A stretch of DNA of 22,056 bases from CAYYJM01 sp964471755. Its GTDB lineage: Bacteria; Planctomycetota; Planctomycetia; Gemmatales; Gemmataceae. How positions within the stretch are numbered: the first letter of the stretch is position 1; each line of letters starts with the position of its first letter. The position numbers and the translations under genes were made by a program. Shown piece after piece: positions 1 through 6,806 of this stretch. Under the pieces are notes generated by a model, which saw only the letters and a program-made list of their open reading frames with translations, made no database searches and was not told where the DNA came from. The DNA is taken from assembly GCA_964471755.1 (NCBI GenBank), contig CAYYJM010000084.1, forward strand, positions 1 through 22,056, given 5' to 3'.

Positions 1-1
1 C

Positions 2-718
2 AGGCAGCGGAGCGCGAAACCGCTCGGCGGTAAGGAACTTCTCGCCGAGGTGCGTCGCCTGCTGGCCCTGCCGGCGACGGTGCCGGCCGCGACCAGCGAG
101 AAGCCGGTTTCGGTCGAGCGTGAGGGCTACGCGCTCCAGCGGCGAGTCTTCGTGACCGAGCCGGGCATTGTCGTCCCGGCCTGGCAGCTCGAGCCGAAGA
201 CGGCGAAGGGGCCGGTGGTCGTTCTGGTTCACGGCCTGGGCAAGTCGGCCGTGCTGGCCGAGGCGGAGCGGCGTGCGAAGGCGGGTGAGCGGGTCGTCGC
301 CCTGGACCTGCGCGGTCTGGGCGAGACGGCTCCGGGCAAGGGCGGCGGCTACTTCGGTGCTGACTACACCGAGGCGTGGCTTGGCATCCACCTGAGCCGA
401 CCGCTGCTGGGGCAGCGTACCTACGAGCTGCTGGCCGTCCTGGCCGCCCGGGCGAAGGAGNNNNNNNNNNACCCCGAGGGCATTCACCTGGTCGGCGTCG
501 GCACGGCCGCTCCGATCGCCCTGCACGCCGCGGCCCTCGATGACAGCGTGAAGTCACTGGAGCTGCGCGAGGGGATCACGTCGTGGCTCGACGTGGTCAA
601 GACGCCGCTGGCGAAGGACCAGTTGACCAACGTGGTCTTCGGTGTGCTGCGCGTCTACGATCTGCCGGACCTGGTCAAGGCGATCGCGCCGCGAAAGGTC
701 ACGATCCGGGCTCAGTAG
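2..718 (+). CDS. alpha/beta-hydrolase-like protein (acetylxylan-esterase-like), 5' truncated
   Basis: The reading frame is open from base 2, so the gene starts before the window and only its C-terminal 238 codons are seen. A hydrophobic strand followed by HGLGKSA (bases about 230-250) fits the oxyanion strand of the alpha/beta-hydrolase fold, and LDLRGLGET follows as in this fold. The usual nucleophile elbow GxSxG appears as G-V-G-T-A (about 493-507), so the serine is missing. The C-terminus (YDLPDLVKAIAPRK) ends soon after, with no obvious Asp-His pair. It resembles the degenerate C-terminal hydrolase domain of planctomycete acetylxylan-esterase-like proteins. Whether it is catalytically active is doubtful. 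A ten-N gap lies inside it, and the frame is kept across the gap as drawn. Its stop overlaps the convergent pstA stop by 7 bp. Confidence 0.7.
   Translation, partial: RQRSAKPLGGKELLAEVRRLLALPATVPAATSEKPVSVEREGYALQRRVFVTEPGIVVPAWQLEPKTAKGPVVVLVHGLGKSAVLAEAERRAKAGERVVALDLRGLGETAPGKGGGYFGADYTEAWLGIHLSRPLLGQRTYELLAVLAARAKEXXXXPEGIHLVGVGTAAPIALHAAALDDSVKSLELREGITSWLDVVKTPLAKDQLTNVVFGVLRVYDLPDLVKAIAPRKVTIRAQ
461..470. other. assembly gap (10 N)
   Basis: Ten N interrupt the hydrolase-like gene between LLAVLAARAKE and PEGIHLVGVG. The downstream frame is preserved with ten N, so the real missing length is probably 1 modulo 3. Confidence 0.95.
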
Positions 719-2571
719 CGTGTCCGTCGCTGGGCTCGCTGCCGCAGGTAGATCGCCAGGCCGTTCAGGAGGACCAGCATCAGGATCAGCAGGAAGCTCG
801 CCAGGGCGGCGTTCAGCTGCCAGGCCGAGCCCGAGCGGCCGGCCCAGTCGAAGATCTCCATCGGCAGCACCGTGAACCGGCTGAACAGGGCCGGCATCTG
901 ATCGATGTACAGCGTCGCCCCGAACAGGATCAGCGGAGCCGCCTCGCCCATCGCCCGGCAGACGGCCAGGATCGTCCCGGTCAGAATGCCCGGTGCGGCC
1001 GACGGCAGCACGATCTTCCAGATCGACTGCCACTGCGTCGCACCCAGGGCCAGGGCTCCATGCCGCAGTGACTGCGGCACCGCCCGGATCGCCTCCTGTG
1101 AGGCCACGATCAGCACCGGCAGAATGAGCAGGGCCAGCGTCAGGCCGCCACCCAGGACGTTGCGAGCCGCGACCGAAACGTCCAGCATGCGGAACAGACT
1201 GCCCAGGCCCTGGAACAGCCAGTTTCGCGGCGTCAGCAGATGCTGATCGACCTGAATCCGGGCGGCCTGCTCCTCGGCCGTGCGCATCGGCTCGACCCAG
1301 GCCGTCGCCGTCTGGATCTCCGCAGCGCTCTTGCCCTGCTCCTTCAGCACCAGCCGGGGAATGTCGAGTTCGGATCGTGCCAGCTCGTGGATCTTGTTCT
1401 CGGCCACGAGTTGCTCGTAGCGTCGGCGATAGTCGGCGAACTGCTCTACCCACGAGAGCTGCGCGTGAATCTCCGCCGCCGACTTGCCCTCCGCGCGCAG
1501 GACCGCCGCCGGGAAGGTGATCTCGGTCGGCTTCGGTTCCTTGAACTGCTTCTCGGCTGGGAGCTTCTCGTACCGCTTCCGATACTCGTCGAGTTGGCTC
1601 TCCAGGAACAGGACCGACCGGAGCCGAACGTTCTCCTCGCGCGGCTGGACCGGAGCCAGGCCGGCAGCGACCAGCTGATCGTACTCCGCACGGAGGCGGG
1701 GCAATCGATCGTCGGGGTCGTTGACCAGCGCGACGAGGCGGTTCACGTCGGAGCCAGGGTCCGTGTCGATCCGGCCGGCCTGACTCAGTTTCTCGTACTG
1801 TTCCTGATACGTCTGCAACAACTGCGGCCGGGCGATCTCCGCCTCCAACGGCCGGAAGACCAGATCGACGAACAGGTACGCTCCGAGAATGCCGAAGATC
1901 ACCGACGGCACGCCGGCCAGGTTGTTGAGGTTCACCTGAATCAGGCCGGCGAGCCAGCTCGTCGAGCGGTATTCCTCCAGATAGATCGCCGCCCCGATGC
2001 CGACGGGCAGGGCGATCAGCAGAGTGATGGCGACGACGGCCAGCGTGCCGAGCAGGCCGTAGAGAATCCCGGCGTCCTGCGGACTGTTTTCCGGAGCCGG
2101 GCCGTGCGTCAGGAAGTGCCAGAGAAGGCCGAGGCTGGAGGTGTCCGTGCGGACGTTGGCCTCGACCTCGCGGCGAATCTCGGGCAGGGTCTGCTCTTGC
2201 AACTCGGTCAGGGTCCGGTCGCGGGCCGTGGCGTAGAAGCGACGAATGTCCGCATGCTCGGCCGGCGGAGCAGACCGCAGCTCGGCCGCCTCCTCACGGT
2301 CGAGTCGGTCGAGCGTCTTCGCCTTCGCGGTCGGCTCACGCTGTCGCTCGTATTCGTTGTGGGCCTCGACCAGGGCCGGCATGGTGCGGAACCAGGCCGT
2401 CACGTCCCAGCTCAGTCGGCCGAGAAACAGCAGCAGCATGGCCAGGCCGAAGAACGTCGCGCACAGAGCGAAGCCCCGGAAGAGTCGCGATAGAAACTGA
2501 CGCCGACGGATCGAGTCCGGGCTGAACTCGACGCGGGTGCGTTCCGGCACGGGAGGAGGCGTGTCGCTCAT
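712..2571 (-). CDS. pstA: phosphate ABC transporter permease PstA, enlarged
   Basis: Inner-membrane permease subunit of the high-affinity phosphate importer. The start at 2571 gives an ATGA overlap with the pstC stop; a longer frame from 2604 would run back into pstC. The protein is 619 aa, about twice the usual PstA (near 300). Membrane segments are visible at about 33-54, 168-195, 212-238, 474-492, 530-552 and 588-609. The EAA loop, which contacts the ATPase, is at about 503-530 (HGALALGATQWQSIWKIVLP). Two long hydrophilic insertions lie at about 60-165 and 240-450. By the normal topology both face the periplasm, which is an inference. The second insertion is rich in Glu, Arg and Gln, looks coiled-coil-like and contains a tandem repeat. 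It is the last gene of pstS-pstC-pstA; no ATPase gene follows. Confidence 0.93.
   Translation of the reverse strand: MSDTPPPVPERTRVEFSPDSIRRRQFLSRLFRGFALCATFFGLAMLLLFLGRLSWDVTAWFRTMPALVEAHNEYERQREPTAKAKTLDRLDREEAAELRSAPPAEHADIRRFYATARDRTLTELQEQTLPEIRREVEANVRTDTSSLGLLWHFLTHGPAPENSPQDAGILYGLLGTLAVVAITLLIALPVGIGAAIYLEEYRSTSWLAGLIQVNLNNLAGVPSVIFGILGAYLFVDLVFRPLEAEIARPQLLQTYQEQYEKLSQAGRIDTDPGSDVNRLVALVNDPDDRLPRLRAEYDQLVAAGLAPVQPREENVRLRSVLFLESQLDEYRKRYEKLPAEKQFKEPKPTEITFPAAVLRAEGKSAAEIHAQLSWVEQFADYRRRYEQLVAENKIHELARSELDIPRLVLKEQGKSAAEIQTATAWVEPMRTAEEQAARIQVDQHLLTPRNWLFQGLGSLFRMLDVSVAARNVLGGGLTLALLILPVLIVASQEAIRAVPQSLRHGALALGATQWQSIWKIVLPSAAPGILTGTILAVCRAMGEAAPLILFGATLYIDQMPALFSRFTVLPMEIFDWAGRSGSAWQLNAALASFLLILMLVLLNGLAIYLRQRAQRRTRY
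1279..1584 (-). repeat. 51-residue tandem repeat inside PstA
   Basis: PstA residues 330-380 and 381-431 are two copies of one unit. YRKRYEKL (330) matches YRRRYEQL (381), and GKSAAEI occurs at 362 and again at 413, so the period is exactly 51 residues. WVEQF and WVEPM close the copies. Related fragments upstream (YQEQYEKL at 255, AEYDQLVAAG at 295) suggest further decayed copies. DNA identity is partial, so the duplication is not recent. Confidence 0.85.
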
Positions 2572-3530
2572 TGGTACACCATCCGGTAGCGCCGCAGAAT
2601 CCACTGGGCCAGGATGTTCATGGACAGGGTCATGAAGAAGAGAACGGCCGCGACGGCGAAGAGACTGTTGTAGTCCGTGGAGCCGACGACCACGTCTCCC
2701 TGGGCGATCTGGGCGATGAAGCTGGTCATCGTGGCGACGCCTTCCCGCGGATCAATGGTGAACTGCCGTCTGGCTCCGCAGGCCAGGGTGACGGCCATCG
2801 TCTCGCCGACGGCCCGTGAGATGGCCAGGATGTACGAGGCCAGAATGCCCGACAGCGCCGCCGGGACGACGACCTTCGTCGAGGTCTCGAACTCGGTCGC
2901 TCCCAGCGCGTAGGCTCCCTCGCGCAGGGAGCGCGGCACGGCTCGCAGCGCGTCCTCGCTCAGGGAGGCGACCATCGGCAGAATCATGATGCCGACGACG
3001 ATGCCGCCGGAGAGCTGGTTGTACGGCTGGTTCAGGCCCGGAATGACCAGCGCCAGGACGGGCGTGATGAACGTGACCGCGAAGAAGCCGTAGACGACGG
3101 TCGGGATGCCGGCGAGCAGTTCCAGCGTCGGCTTGACATAACTGCGAAAGCGCGGGCTGGCGTACTCGCTGAGGTAGATGGCCGTCGTCAGGCCCAGCGG
3201 CAGGGCGACGCAGGCGGCGATGATGGCGACCATCAGCGTACCGATGAGCAGGGTCGGGATGCCATACTTCGGATTGGCGAAGCCGGCCGTCCATTCCGGG
3301 CCGGTCAGGAAGTACCAGAACGAGACGGCCGGGTCGGCGAAGAAGCGAACCGCGCCGGCCAGGACGATCACCGCGATGGTGACCGTGATGACCACGGACA
3401 GCATTCCGCAGCAGAACAGGCCGAACTCGACGAACGGCTCGGCCCACGAGCCGCTCGCGGTCTTCGGAATTCGATGTTCCGGCGGGATGCCCGAACTCGG
3501 CGGCAGGGGCGGCAATGGTGTGCTGGCCAT
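2568..3530 (-). CDS. pstC: phosphate ABC transporter permease PstC
   Basis: Second permease of the phosphate importer, 320 aa, normal length. It has a proline-rich N-terminus (residues 1-30), then membrane segments near 38-62, 92-116, 136-163, 174-190, 228-250 and 289-311. The EAA loop is at about 204-230 (EGAYALGATEFETSTKVVVP). GIPTVVYGFFA is typical of the Pst/MetI-like family. The start at 3530 lies 17 bases after the pstS stop, with a weak AAGAGA ribosome site. Its TGA stop overlaps the pstA ATG (ATGA), so the two permeases are probably translationally coupled, as expected for a heterodimer. Confidence 0.95.
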   Translation of the reverse strand: MASTPLPPLPPSSGIPPEHRIPKTASGSWAEPFVEFGLFCCGMLSVVITVTIAVIVLAGAVRFFADPAVSFWYFLTGPEWTAGFANPKYGIPTLLIGTLMVAIIAACVALPLGLTTAIYLSEYASPRFRSYVKPTLELLAGIPTVVYGFFAVTFITPVLALVIPGLNQPYNQLSGGIVVGIMILPMVASLSEDALRAVPRSLREGAYALGATEFETSTKVVVPAALSGILASYILAISRAVGETMAVTLACGARRQFTIDPREGVATMTSFIAQIAQGDVVVGSTDYNSLFAVAAVLFFMTLSMNILAQWILRRYRMVYQ

Positions 3531-3547
3531 GAATCGTCTCTTGCGAG

Positions 3548-4510
3548 TTACTCCGGGATCGCGTCTTCGAGCCGGTCCTGCTGGGCGAACTTGCCGCGCG
3601 TACTCAGTGGGATGTAGCCGGCCTGCTCGACCAGATCGGCCCGGCGGAGGTAGAAACGCAGGAACTCGCGGACCTCGGCCTGTTTCAGCGAGGCGTTCTT
3701 GACGTAGACGAGCAGCGGTCGAGACAGGGGCTGATAGCTCCGGTCCAGGACCGTCTCGGGGCTCGGCAGAACGGCCGGGCTGGCGGCGTCCACCTGGATC
3801 GTGACCGCCTGGAGCTTGTCGCGGTTCTCCTCGTAGTAGGCCAGTCCGAAGTAGCCCAGGGCGTAGGGGTTACTGGCGACGCCGCCGACGATGACCTGAT
3901 CGTTCTCGCTCGCCTCGTAGTCCTTGCGGCTGGCCTTCTCCTTGCCGTTGATCTTCTCGGTGAAGAAGTCGAACGTGCCGGAGTCGGCTCCAGGCCCGTA
4001 GAGCTTGATCGGCTCGTCCGGCCAGTTCGGCTCGACATCGGACCACTTCGTGACCGTGCTGTTCGGCTGCCAGATCCGCTTCAGCTGGGCGACGGTCATC
4101 TTCCGGGCCCAGGTGTTCTCCGGGTGGATGACCACGGTCAGGCCGTCCCAGGCGACCTGCAACTCGGTGAAGTCGATGCCGTTCTTGCGGCAGTCCTCGA
4201 TCTCGGCGGGTTTGATCGGCCGGGAGGCATCGCTCAGGTCGGTGTCGCCGGCGGCGAACTTCTTGAACCCGCCGCCGGTGCCGGAGACGCCTGCGGAGAT
4301 GCTGACCTCGGGATGGTTCACCTTGAAGGCCCGGGCCATCGCCTCGGTGATCAGGTACACGGTGCTGGACCCGTCCACCTCGATCGAACCGTCAAGGCTC
4401 CCAGCGGCCTGCGGGGCAGCCGGAGCGATCGTCCGAACGACGATCAGATATCCGGCGACCAGTGCCGCGACTCCACAGGCCACCGCCAGCCACCAGCGGG
4501 CCCGATTCAT
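3548..4510 (-). CDS. pstS: periplasmic phosphate-binding protein PstS
   Basis: Substrate-binding protein that delivers phosphate to PstC/PstA. The start at 4510 (320 aa) is chosen because GGGAGAGG lies just upstream; the frame is open to 4558 but that ATG lacks a ribosome site. Residues 6-26 form a hydrophobic signal or anchor with no lipobox cysteine. Phosphate-binding motifs typical of the family are visible: DGSSTV (46-51), SGTGGGFKKF (76-85), DLSDASRPI (91-99) and GPGADSGTFDFF (172-183). It is the first gene of the operon and is divergent from the TIGR03067-like gene. Control by a Pho-type regulator is expected from function, but I see no clear Pho box. Confidence 0.95.
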   Translation of the reverse strand: MNRARWWLAVACGVAALVAGYLIVVRTIAPAAPQAAGSLDGSIEVDGSSTVYLITEAMARAFKVNHPEVSISAGVSGTGGGFKKFAAGDTDLSDASRPIKPAEIEDCRKNGIDFTELQVAWDGLTVVIHPENTWARKMTVAQLKRIWQPNSTVTKWSDVEPNWPDEPIKLYGPGADSGTFDFFTEKINGKEKASRKDYEASENDQVIVGGVASNPYALGYFGLAYYEENRDKLQAVTIQVDAASPAVLPSPETVLDRSYQPLSRPLLVYVKNASLKQAEVREFLRFYLRRADLVEQAGYIPLSTRGKFAQQDRLEDAIPE

Positions 4511-4526
4511 GCGACCTCTCCCGAAG

Positions 4527-4542
4527 CGGTTCTTCCGAACCG
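4527..4542 (-). promoter_or_regulatory. small hairpin in the pstS leader
   Basis: Inverted repeat CGGTTC-TTCC-GAACCG, with a six-base stem and four-base loop, 17 bases upstream of the pstS start codon and just before its ribosome site. Its role is unknown; it could be an RNA hairpin in the leader or a protein-binding site. Confidence 0.4.
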
Positions 4543-4591
4543 GTCGATCCCTTGCCACTCTGTCAGGATAGGGAAGCGACGCGCGGAACGC

Positions 4592-4612
4592 CAGCGACCT
4601 TGCCGGTCGCTG
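4592..4612. promoter_or_regulatory. perfect inverted repeat between pstS and the divergent gene
   Basis: CAGCGACC-TTGCC-GGTCGCTG: eight-base perfect arms with a five-base spacer, in the middle of the 189 bp divergent spacer (4511-4699). The position fits an operator for one or both promoters, or a leader hairpin. No strong sigma-70 promoter could be assigned on either strand here. Confidence 0.45.
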
Positions 4613-4699
4613 ACCTGGACGAGATTTCGCTTGCTCCCGCCACGTTGGCCGATACCCTCACCCTGGTGGAAGGTATTCCCGACACCGATGAGGTGAGCG

Positions 4700-5113
4700 A
4701 TGCGTACGACTCTGCTGGCGGTTCTGTTCATCGGACTTGTGGCGAGCCAGGAGACGGCCCGGGCCGATCCGAACCTCGTGGGCGACTGGACGGTCGTTTC
4801 CGCCGTCAAGGGAGGCGAGAAGGCTTCCGCGGAGAAACTGAAGGCCATGCTGGTCACGTTCACGGACAAGACGGTCACGGTCAAGGACGGCGACCGAACC
4901 GAGAAGGCCGGCTACAAGGCGGACACGAAGGCGAAGCCGAAGACCATCGACGTGATCCCCAGCCAGGCCCCGCCCGGCACCGTGGTGCCCGGCATCTACG
5001 AGCTGGACGGCGACGACCTGAAGATCGTCTGGAACAAGGAGGGCGGTCGTCCGAAGGACTTCAAGGGCGAGGGCGAATCCCAGGCGATGCTCGTTCTGAA
5101 GCGCAAGAAGTAG
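4700..5113 (+). CDS. TIGR03067-like secreted protein
   Basis: A 137-aa protein with a signal peptide (MRTTLLAVLFIGLVAS, likely cleaved after ARA near residue 22). A small beta-rich domain follows, beginning NLVGDWTVVSAVKGGEKA. The opening 'L.G.W.V.S....G' and a closing 'L.LKR' strand match the TIGR03067 family as I remember it, a lipocalin-like domain expanded in planctomycetes. Function is unknown. GAGG at 4690-4693 precedes the start with good spacing. It is divergent from pstS and probably exported to the periplasm. Confidence 0.75.
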   Translation: MRTTLLAVLFIGLVASQETARADPNLVGDWTVVSAVKGGEKASAEKLKAMLVTFTDKTVTVKDGDRTEKAGYKADTKAKPKTIDVIPSQAPPGTVVPGIYELDGDDLKIVWNKEGGRPKDFKGEGESQAMLVLKRKK

Positions 5114-5162
5114 AAGTAACTCCCCGGAACGACTCCTGGCCTGGATTTTCTCTCCAGACCCG

Positions 5163-5196
5163 GCCGGCTCGGAACCGACTGAGGTGGTGAGCCGGC
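5163..5196 (+). terminator. possible terminator hairpin after the TIGR03067-like gene
   Basis: GCCGGCTC (5163-5170) and GAGCCGGC (5189-5196) are perfect eight-base arms with an 18-base loop, about 50 bases past the stop codon. A T-rich stretch (TATTTTG) follows only after another 12 bases, so intrinsic termination is uncertain. Confidence 0.3.
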
Positions 5197-5255
5197 GTGC
5201 GTCCCGGTATTTTGATGGCACGTCCCATTCCCTGAGCCATCTCTTGGAGGTCGCG

Positions 5256-5750
5256 ATGCCGATTCGGGCGGAATGTGAGTGCGGCAAGGTCTACCGGGTC
5301 AAGGAGGAGTTGGCCGGTCGGCGCTTTCGCTGTGCGGCCTGCGGTGTGGCGGTCACGGTGCCCCAGGCGGAAGAAGAACCCCTGGAGGTGACCCTCGCCG
5401 AGGAATCCGAGGTGCGTCGACCCTCCCGAAAAGGGATCACGGCCCGCCGCGACCCCGAGGAGGACGAGCAGCCGGTCAGCCGGCGTTCCCGTCTGCGCGA
5501 CGAGGAGCCGGACGAAGACGACACGCCCGAACCGCCTCGCAAGAAGAAAAAGAAGAAGCGGCCCAGTTCCAGCGGCGGTTCCTGGAGTGGGCCAAGTTTC
5601 GGAGCGATCGGCGGCGGTCTGCTCGCCATGATCGGGGCCGTCGTCTGGTTCGTCGCCGGCCTGATGAACGACGTCATCTTCTTCTATCCGCCGGTGCTGT
5701 TCGTCCTCGGCCTGATCTCCCTGGGCAAGGGACTGACCGGGCAGGAGTGA
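5256..5750 (+). CDS. zinc-ribbon membrane protein with polylysine linker
   Basis: A 164-aa protein. The start at 5256 is preceded by TTGGAGG; the frame is open further back to 5184 without a ribosome site. The N-terminus has four cysteines, C7, C9, C26 and C29 (CEC and CAAC), in a zinc-ribbon-like fold. A long charged, disordered linker (about 37-108) includes six lysines in a row at 96-101. Two hydrophobic segments (about 117-137 and 141-158) form a C-terminal membrane hairpin. This layout is common among planctomycete hypothetical proteins, in which a cytoplasmic zinc ribbon is tethered to the membrane. No specific function can be assigned. It ends ten bases from the convergent nuclease gene. 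Confidence 0.8.
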   Translation: MPIRAECECGKVYRVKEELAGRRFRCAACGVAVTVPQAEEEPLEVTLAEESEVRRPSRKGITARRDPEEDEQPVSRRSRLRDEEPDEDDTPEPPRKKKKKKRPSSSGGSWSGPSFGAIGGGLLAMIGAVVWFVAGLMNDVIFFYPPVLFVLGLISLGKGLTGQE

Positions 5751-5760
5751 TTTCGCCCTG

Positions 5761-6643
5761 TCACCGATCGGCTTGTAGAATTGCCGTAACTGGGAAGTGA
5801 TCCGATGGCGTTCGCCCCTCCCGGCTCGTGTGGTCGATGTCCGCCTGCTTCACTTCCCAGTCGCGAGAGCCGCCGATCCAGTCGATGCGGGCTCCGTCGC
5901 TGACGCCGGCCTTGAAGCGGGAGAAGGAGCCCTCGACCTGGGGCCGACGCTCGGGGTGAGCCACGCGGTAGGTATCGACCACCGGCGACGGCTTCTGATC
6001 GACCACGCCGAACAGGGCCTTGTACGGTTCACTCCCCTCGCCAGCGTTGAAGTCGCCGGTGACGATCAATCGGCAGCCCTTGCCGAGTTCGGTGGCCTTC
6101 TGACGGAGCAGCTTCGCGGACTCCACGCGGGCCTTGACGCCGCGGTGATCGAAGTGCGTGTTGAGGAAGAGGATCGGCAACTCCTTNNNNNNNNNNGAGT
6201 TTCACCCAGGTGACCATGCGGGGCAGGGCCGCGTCCCAGCCCTTGCTGCCGATCGTTTCCGGCGTCGGACTGAGCCAGAAGTGGCCGCTGTCGAGCTTCG
6301 CGAAGCGGGCCTCTCGGTAGTAGAGCGCCATCATCTCGCCGGCTTCCTTGCCATCGGTTCGACCGACGCCGAGGACGCCATAGCCCTTCAGTTTCGCCGC
6401 CAGGAAATCACGCTGGTTGGCGAGCGTCTCCTGGGTGCCGAGCAGATCGGGCTTGAAGGCGGCGATCGTCTCGGCCAGGAAGTCCTTGCGTTTGTCCCAG
6501 GCGTTTTCGCCGTCCGGGGCTGTGGCGTAGCGAATGTTGAAGCTCATGACACGAACCGGAACGTCCGCCGGTTCCGCGGCCGCGCTGAGGAAGGTCAGGA
6601 AGAGGACGCCGAACGCCGTGACGCCGAACGTGAAGTGGGACAT
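5761..6643 (-). CDS. endonuclease/exonuclease/phosphatase-family protein, interrupted by a gap
   Basis: Secreted member of the EEP (DNase I/Mg-dependent phosphodiesterase) superfamily. The start at 6643 has CGGAGG upstream and a signal peptide (residues 1-23). Catalytic motifs are in order: MSFNIRY (33-39), TQE with the metal-binding Glu (70-72), NTHFDHRG just after the gap, GDFNAG, and SDHFPV near the C-terminus. The ten-N gap at 6187-6196 splits the frame: residue 149 ends exactly at 6197, and the downstream codons restart at 6186. The true gap must therefore be a multiple of three bases, and the gene is probably intact. Its substrate (DNA, phospholipid or sugar phosphate) cannot be told from the sequence. 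Divergent from the aldo/keto reductase. Confidence 0.88.
6187..6196. other. assembly gap (10 N) causing an artificial frameshift
   Basis: The gap lies between VTWVKL and KELPILFLNTHF of the EEP-family gene. Flanking frames are incompatible with ten bases, so ten N is a placeholder. Confidence 0.95.
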
Positions 6644-6738
6644 GGGAAGCCTCCGAGAGAACGTACCCGTTTCTGATTCGAGTCGTTCTACTGTGACGCC
6701 TGGCGAGCGGCTCGCCGTCGGAATCGGCGACTTGCAGG

Positions 6739-6767
6739 TTGACCTCTCCTTCTCGTCACGGGACAAT
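6739..6767 (+). promoter_or_regulatory. predicted sigma-70-type promoter of the aldo/keto reductase
   Basis: TTGACC (6739-6744), a 17-base spacer, then GACAAT (6762-6767): five and four matches of six to the -35 and -10 consensus. Transcription would start near 6774, about 33 bases before the ATG. A tight inverted repeat, GGCGAGC-G-GCTCGCC (6702-6716), lies just upstream of the -35 and could be a regulator site. Confidence 0.45.
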
Positions 6768-6806
6768 CCCACACAGGACGATCTCACCAGTGTGGAGGCT
6801 ATCCCC

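Noticed and set aside
1240..2493. 417-codon plus-strand open frame opposite pstA
   Set aside because: It mirrors the repeat-rich pstA insertion and has no ribosome site or domain.
5216..5233. sigma-54-like TGGCACG box upstream of the zinc-ribbon gene
   Set aside because: The -12 half reads ATTC where TTGC is expected, lacking the GC dinucleotide.
5530..5562. possible slippage site in the A-rich lysine tract of the zinc-ribbon gene
   Set aside because: The run mixes AAG and AAA codons, and the following zero-frame membrane segments are convincing, so no frameshift is needed.
4700..5750. operon of the TIGR03067-like and zinc-ribbon genes
   Set aside because: A 142-base gap with a strong inverted repeat separates them, so co-transcription is not supported.
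6769..6795. CCACAC/GTGTGG hairpin that could mask the ribosome site of the aldo/keto reductase
   Set aside because: The predicted transcription start near 6774 would leave the left arm untranscribed, and the six-base stem has a 15-base loop.
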